DNA of 64,000 nt, from contig CAWIMS010000005.1 in assembly GCA_963837285.1 (NCBI GenBank), positions 2,728,001 to 2,792,000 of the forward strand. Direction: 5' to 3'. The notes beneath the pieces were generated by a model. It saw nothing but the letters and a program-made list of their open reading frames with translations. It was not told where the DNA came from and ran no database searches. Below, one piece after another: positions 63,155 through 64,000 of this stretch (within the stretch, counting starts at the first letter, position 1; each line of letters begins with the position of its first letter). The translations under genes and the position numbers were made by a program. The DNA comes from Planosporangium sp963837285 (GTDB taxonomy: Bacteria; Actinomycetota; Actinomycetes; Mycobacteriales; Micromonosporaceae).

Positions 63155-64000
63155 ATGAGCGAGGAGCCTTTCAACGCAAGCACCTACTTATTGGACCGGC
63201 AGGTCGACGCCGGCTGTGCTGACCGCGTCGCGTTCACCGGCGTGGCCGGCGAGCTGACCTACGCGCAGCTCCTCGACCGGGTCCGGCGCGCGGCCGGTGG
63301 CCTGCGCCGCGTCGGCCTGCGACCCGAGCAGCGGCTGCTCATGTGCATGGCCGACTCACCGGAGTTCGTCACCGTGTTCCTCGCCGCGCTCCGCGTCGGC
63401 GCGGTGCCGGTCCCGGTGTCCACAATGGTGCGCCCGGACGGGCTGGCCGGCCTGCTGCGCGACTCCCGGGCACGGTACCTCGCGATCACCCGCGAGTTCG
63501 CCGACCTCGCCGCGGCGGCGGTCGTGGACGCTCCCGAACTGGCCGCGGTGCTCGGCCCCGCCCAGCTCGACGACCTCGTGACCGGTGAGCCCGACGACGC
63601 CGTCTACCCGACGCTCGCCGACTCCCCCGCGTTCTGGCTCTACACCTCGGGCACCACCGGCAAGCCCAAGGGCGCGATGCACCGGCACGGCTCGATCCGG
63701 GTGGTCTGCGAAACCTACGGCAAGCAGGTGCTGGGGATCCGGCCCGACGACCGGTGCCTGTCCGCCGCCAAGGCGTTCTTCGCGTACGGGCTCGGCAACA
63801 CGCTACTGTTCCCGCTGTCCGTCGGCGCTTCGGCGGTACTCGAACCGGGACCGTCCAAACCGGACACCATCGCCGAGCGGGCCCGGCAGTACGCTGCCAC
63901 GCTGTTCTTCGGCGGCCCCACCTTCTTCGCCGGCATGCTGCGCGCCAACCTGCCCGCCGACGCGCTGTCCCGGGTCCGGCTGGCCGCCTCTGCCGGCGAA
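63155..64000 (+). CDS. Benzoate-CoA ligase, 3'-truncated by the window
   Basis: The first 282 codons of an AMP-forming acyl-CoA synthetase, starting at ATG 63155, 11 bp after boxB. The P-loop WLYTSGTTGKPKGAMHRHGS is intact, and AKAFFAYGLGNTLLFPL and FFGGPTFFAGML are typical benzoate-CoA ligase sequence. It makes benzoyl-CoA, the substrate of BoxAB, from benzoate, so the operon carries activation plus the first catabolic steps. The gene continues past the window, so its C-terminal domain cannot be checked. Confidence 0.9.
   Translation, partial: MSEEPFNASTYLLDRQVDAGCADRVAFTGVAGELTYAQLLDRVRRAAGGLRRVGLRPEQRLLMCMADSPEFVTVFLAALRVGAVPVPVSTMVRPDGLAGLLRDSRARYLAITREFADLAAAAVVDAPELAAVLGPAQLDDLVTGEPDDAVYPTLADSPAFWLYTSGTTGKPKGAMHRHGSIRVVCETYGKQVLGIRPDDRCLSAAKAFFAYGLGNTLLFPLSVGASAVLEPGPSKPDTIAERARQYAATLFFGGPTFFAGMLRANLPADALSRVRLAASAGE

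Overview
The window is high-GC DNA with strong G/C third-position bias, overlapping GTGA/ATGA gene junctions and typical actinomycete families: two DUF574 SAM methyltransferases, a DUF5753 XRE regulator, a SARP regulator and an ECF42 sigma factor with its DGPF partner. It most resembles a filamentous actinomycete, probably Micromonosporaceae; that placement is inferred from gene content, not from a marker gene. No rRNA, tRNA or CRISPR array was seen.

Region 1 (169-8506) is a six-gene translationally coupled operon with the logic of the lipstatin (lstA-E) and OleACD beta-lactone pathways: an active KAS III, a KAS III-like partner lacking the catalytic triad, an OleC-like AMP-forming beta-lactone synthetase, an OleD-like reductase, a C-A-T NRPS and a GNAT acetyltransferase. 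The adenylation pocket reads DLTKVGEIGK by eye, an asparagine-type code. With a GNAT where lipstatin uses a formyltransferase, the predicted product is an N-acetyl-asparaginyl ester of a 2-alkyl beta-lactone, the side chain of esterastin. This is the most exciting locus here.

Region 2 (8.5-26 kb) is housekeeping and regulatory: a DUF574 methyltransferase, lon protease with a HAIR-like HspR box, the YCII/ECF42 pair, a type II NADH dehydrogenase, a secreted polysaccharide lyase, an EamA exporter divergent from an Lrp regulator, a GGDEF protein, the XRE/DUF574 pair, an SRPBCC protein and a CHASE-type histidine kinase. Region 3 (26-37 kb) holds a large secreted GH29 fucosidase, an SSS symporter with its DUF3311 partner, a SARP regulator and a second polysaccharide lyase. 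Region 4 (37-53.7 kb) holds oxidoreductases, a thioredoxin-reductase-like operon, a NarL-type two-component system, a secreted sulfatase, a stand-alone LigD polymerase, a NADAR protein and a GH18 chitinase, with many decayed genes between them. Region 5 (53.7-59.2 kb) is a gene graveyard (GNAT, sigma-factor, GH27 and amidohydrolase remnants) around an intact MNT-HEPN toxin-antitoxin pair. Region 6 (59.2-64 kb) is an aerobic benzoyl-CoA (box) catabolic operon, boxC-boxB-benzoate CoA ligase (cut by the window end), divergent from a PaaX-type repressor.

A dispersed repeat of about 75-80 bp, two inverted copies of a palindromic monomer (REPIN-like), occurs six times, always in the same orientation. 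Two copies lie in frame inside the NRPS gene, one appears to have removed the stop of the EamA gene, and one supplies the stop codon of a response regulator.
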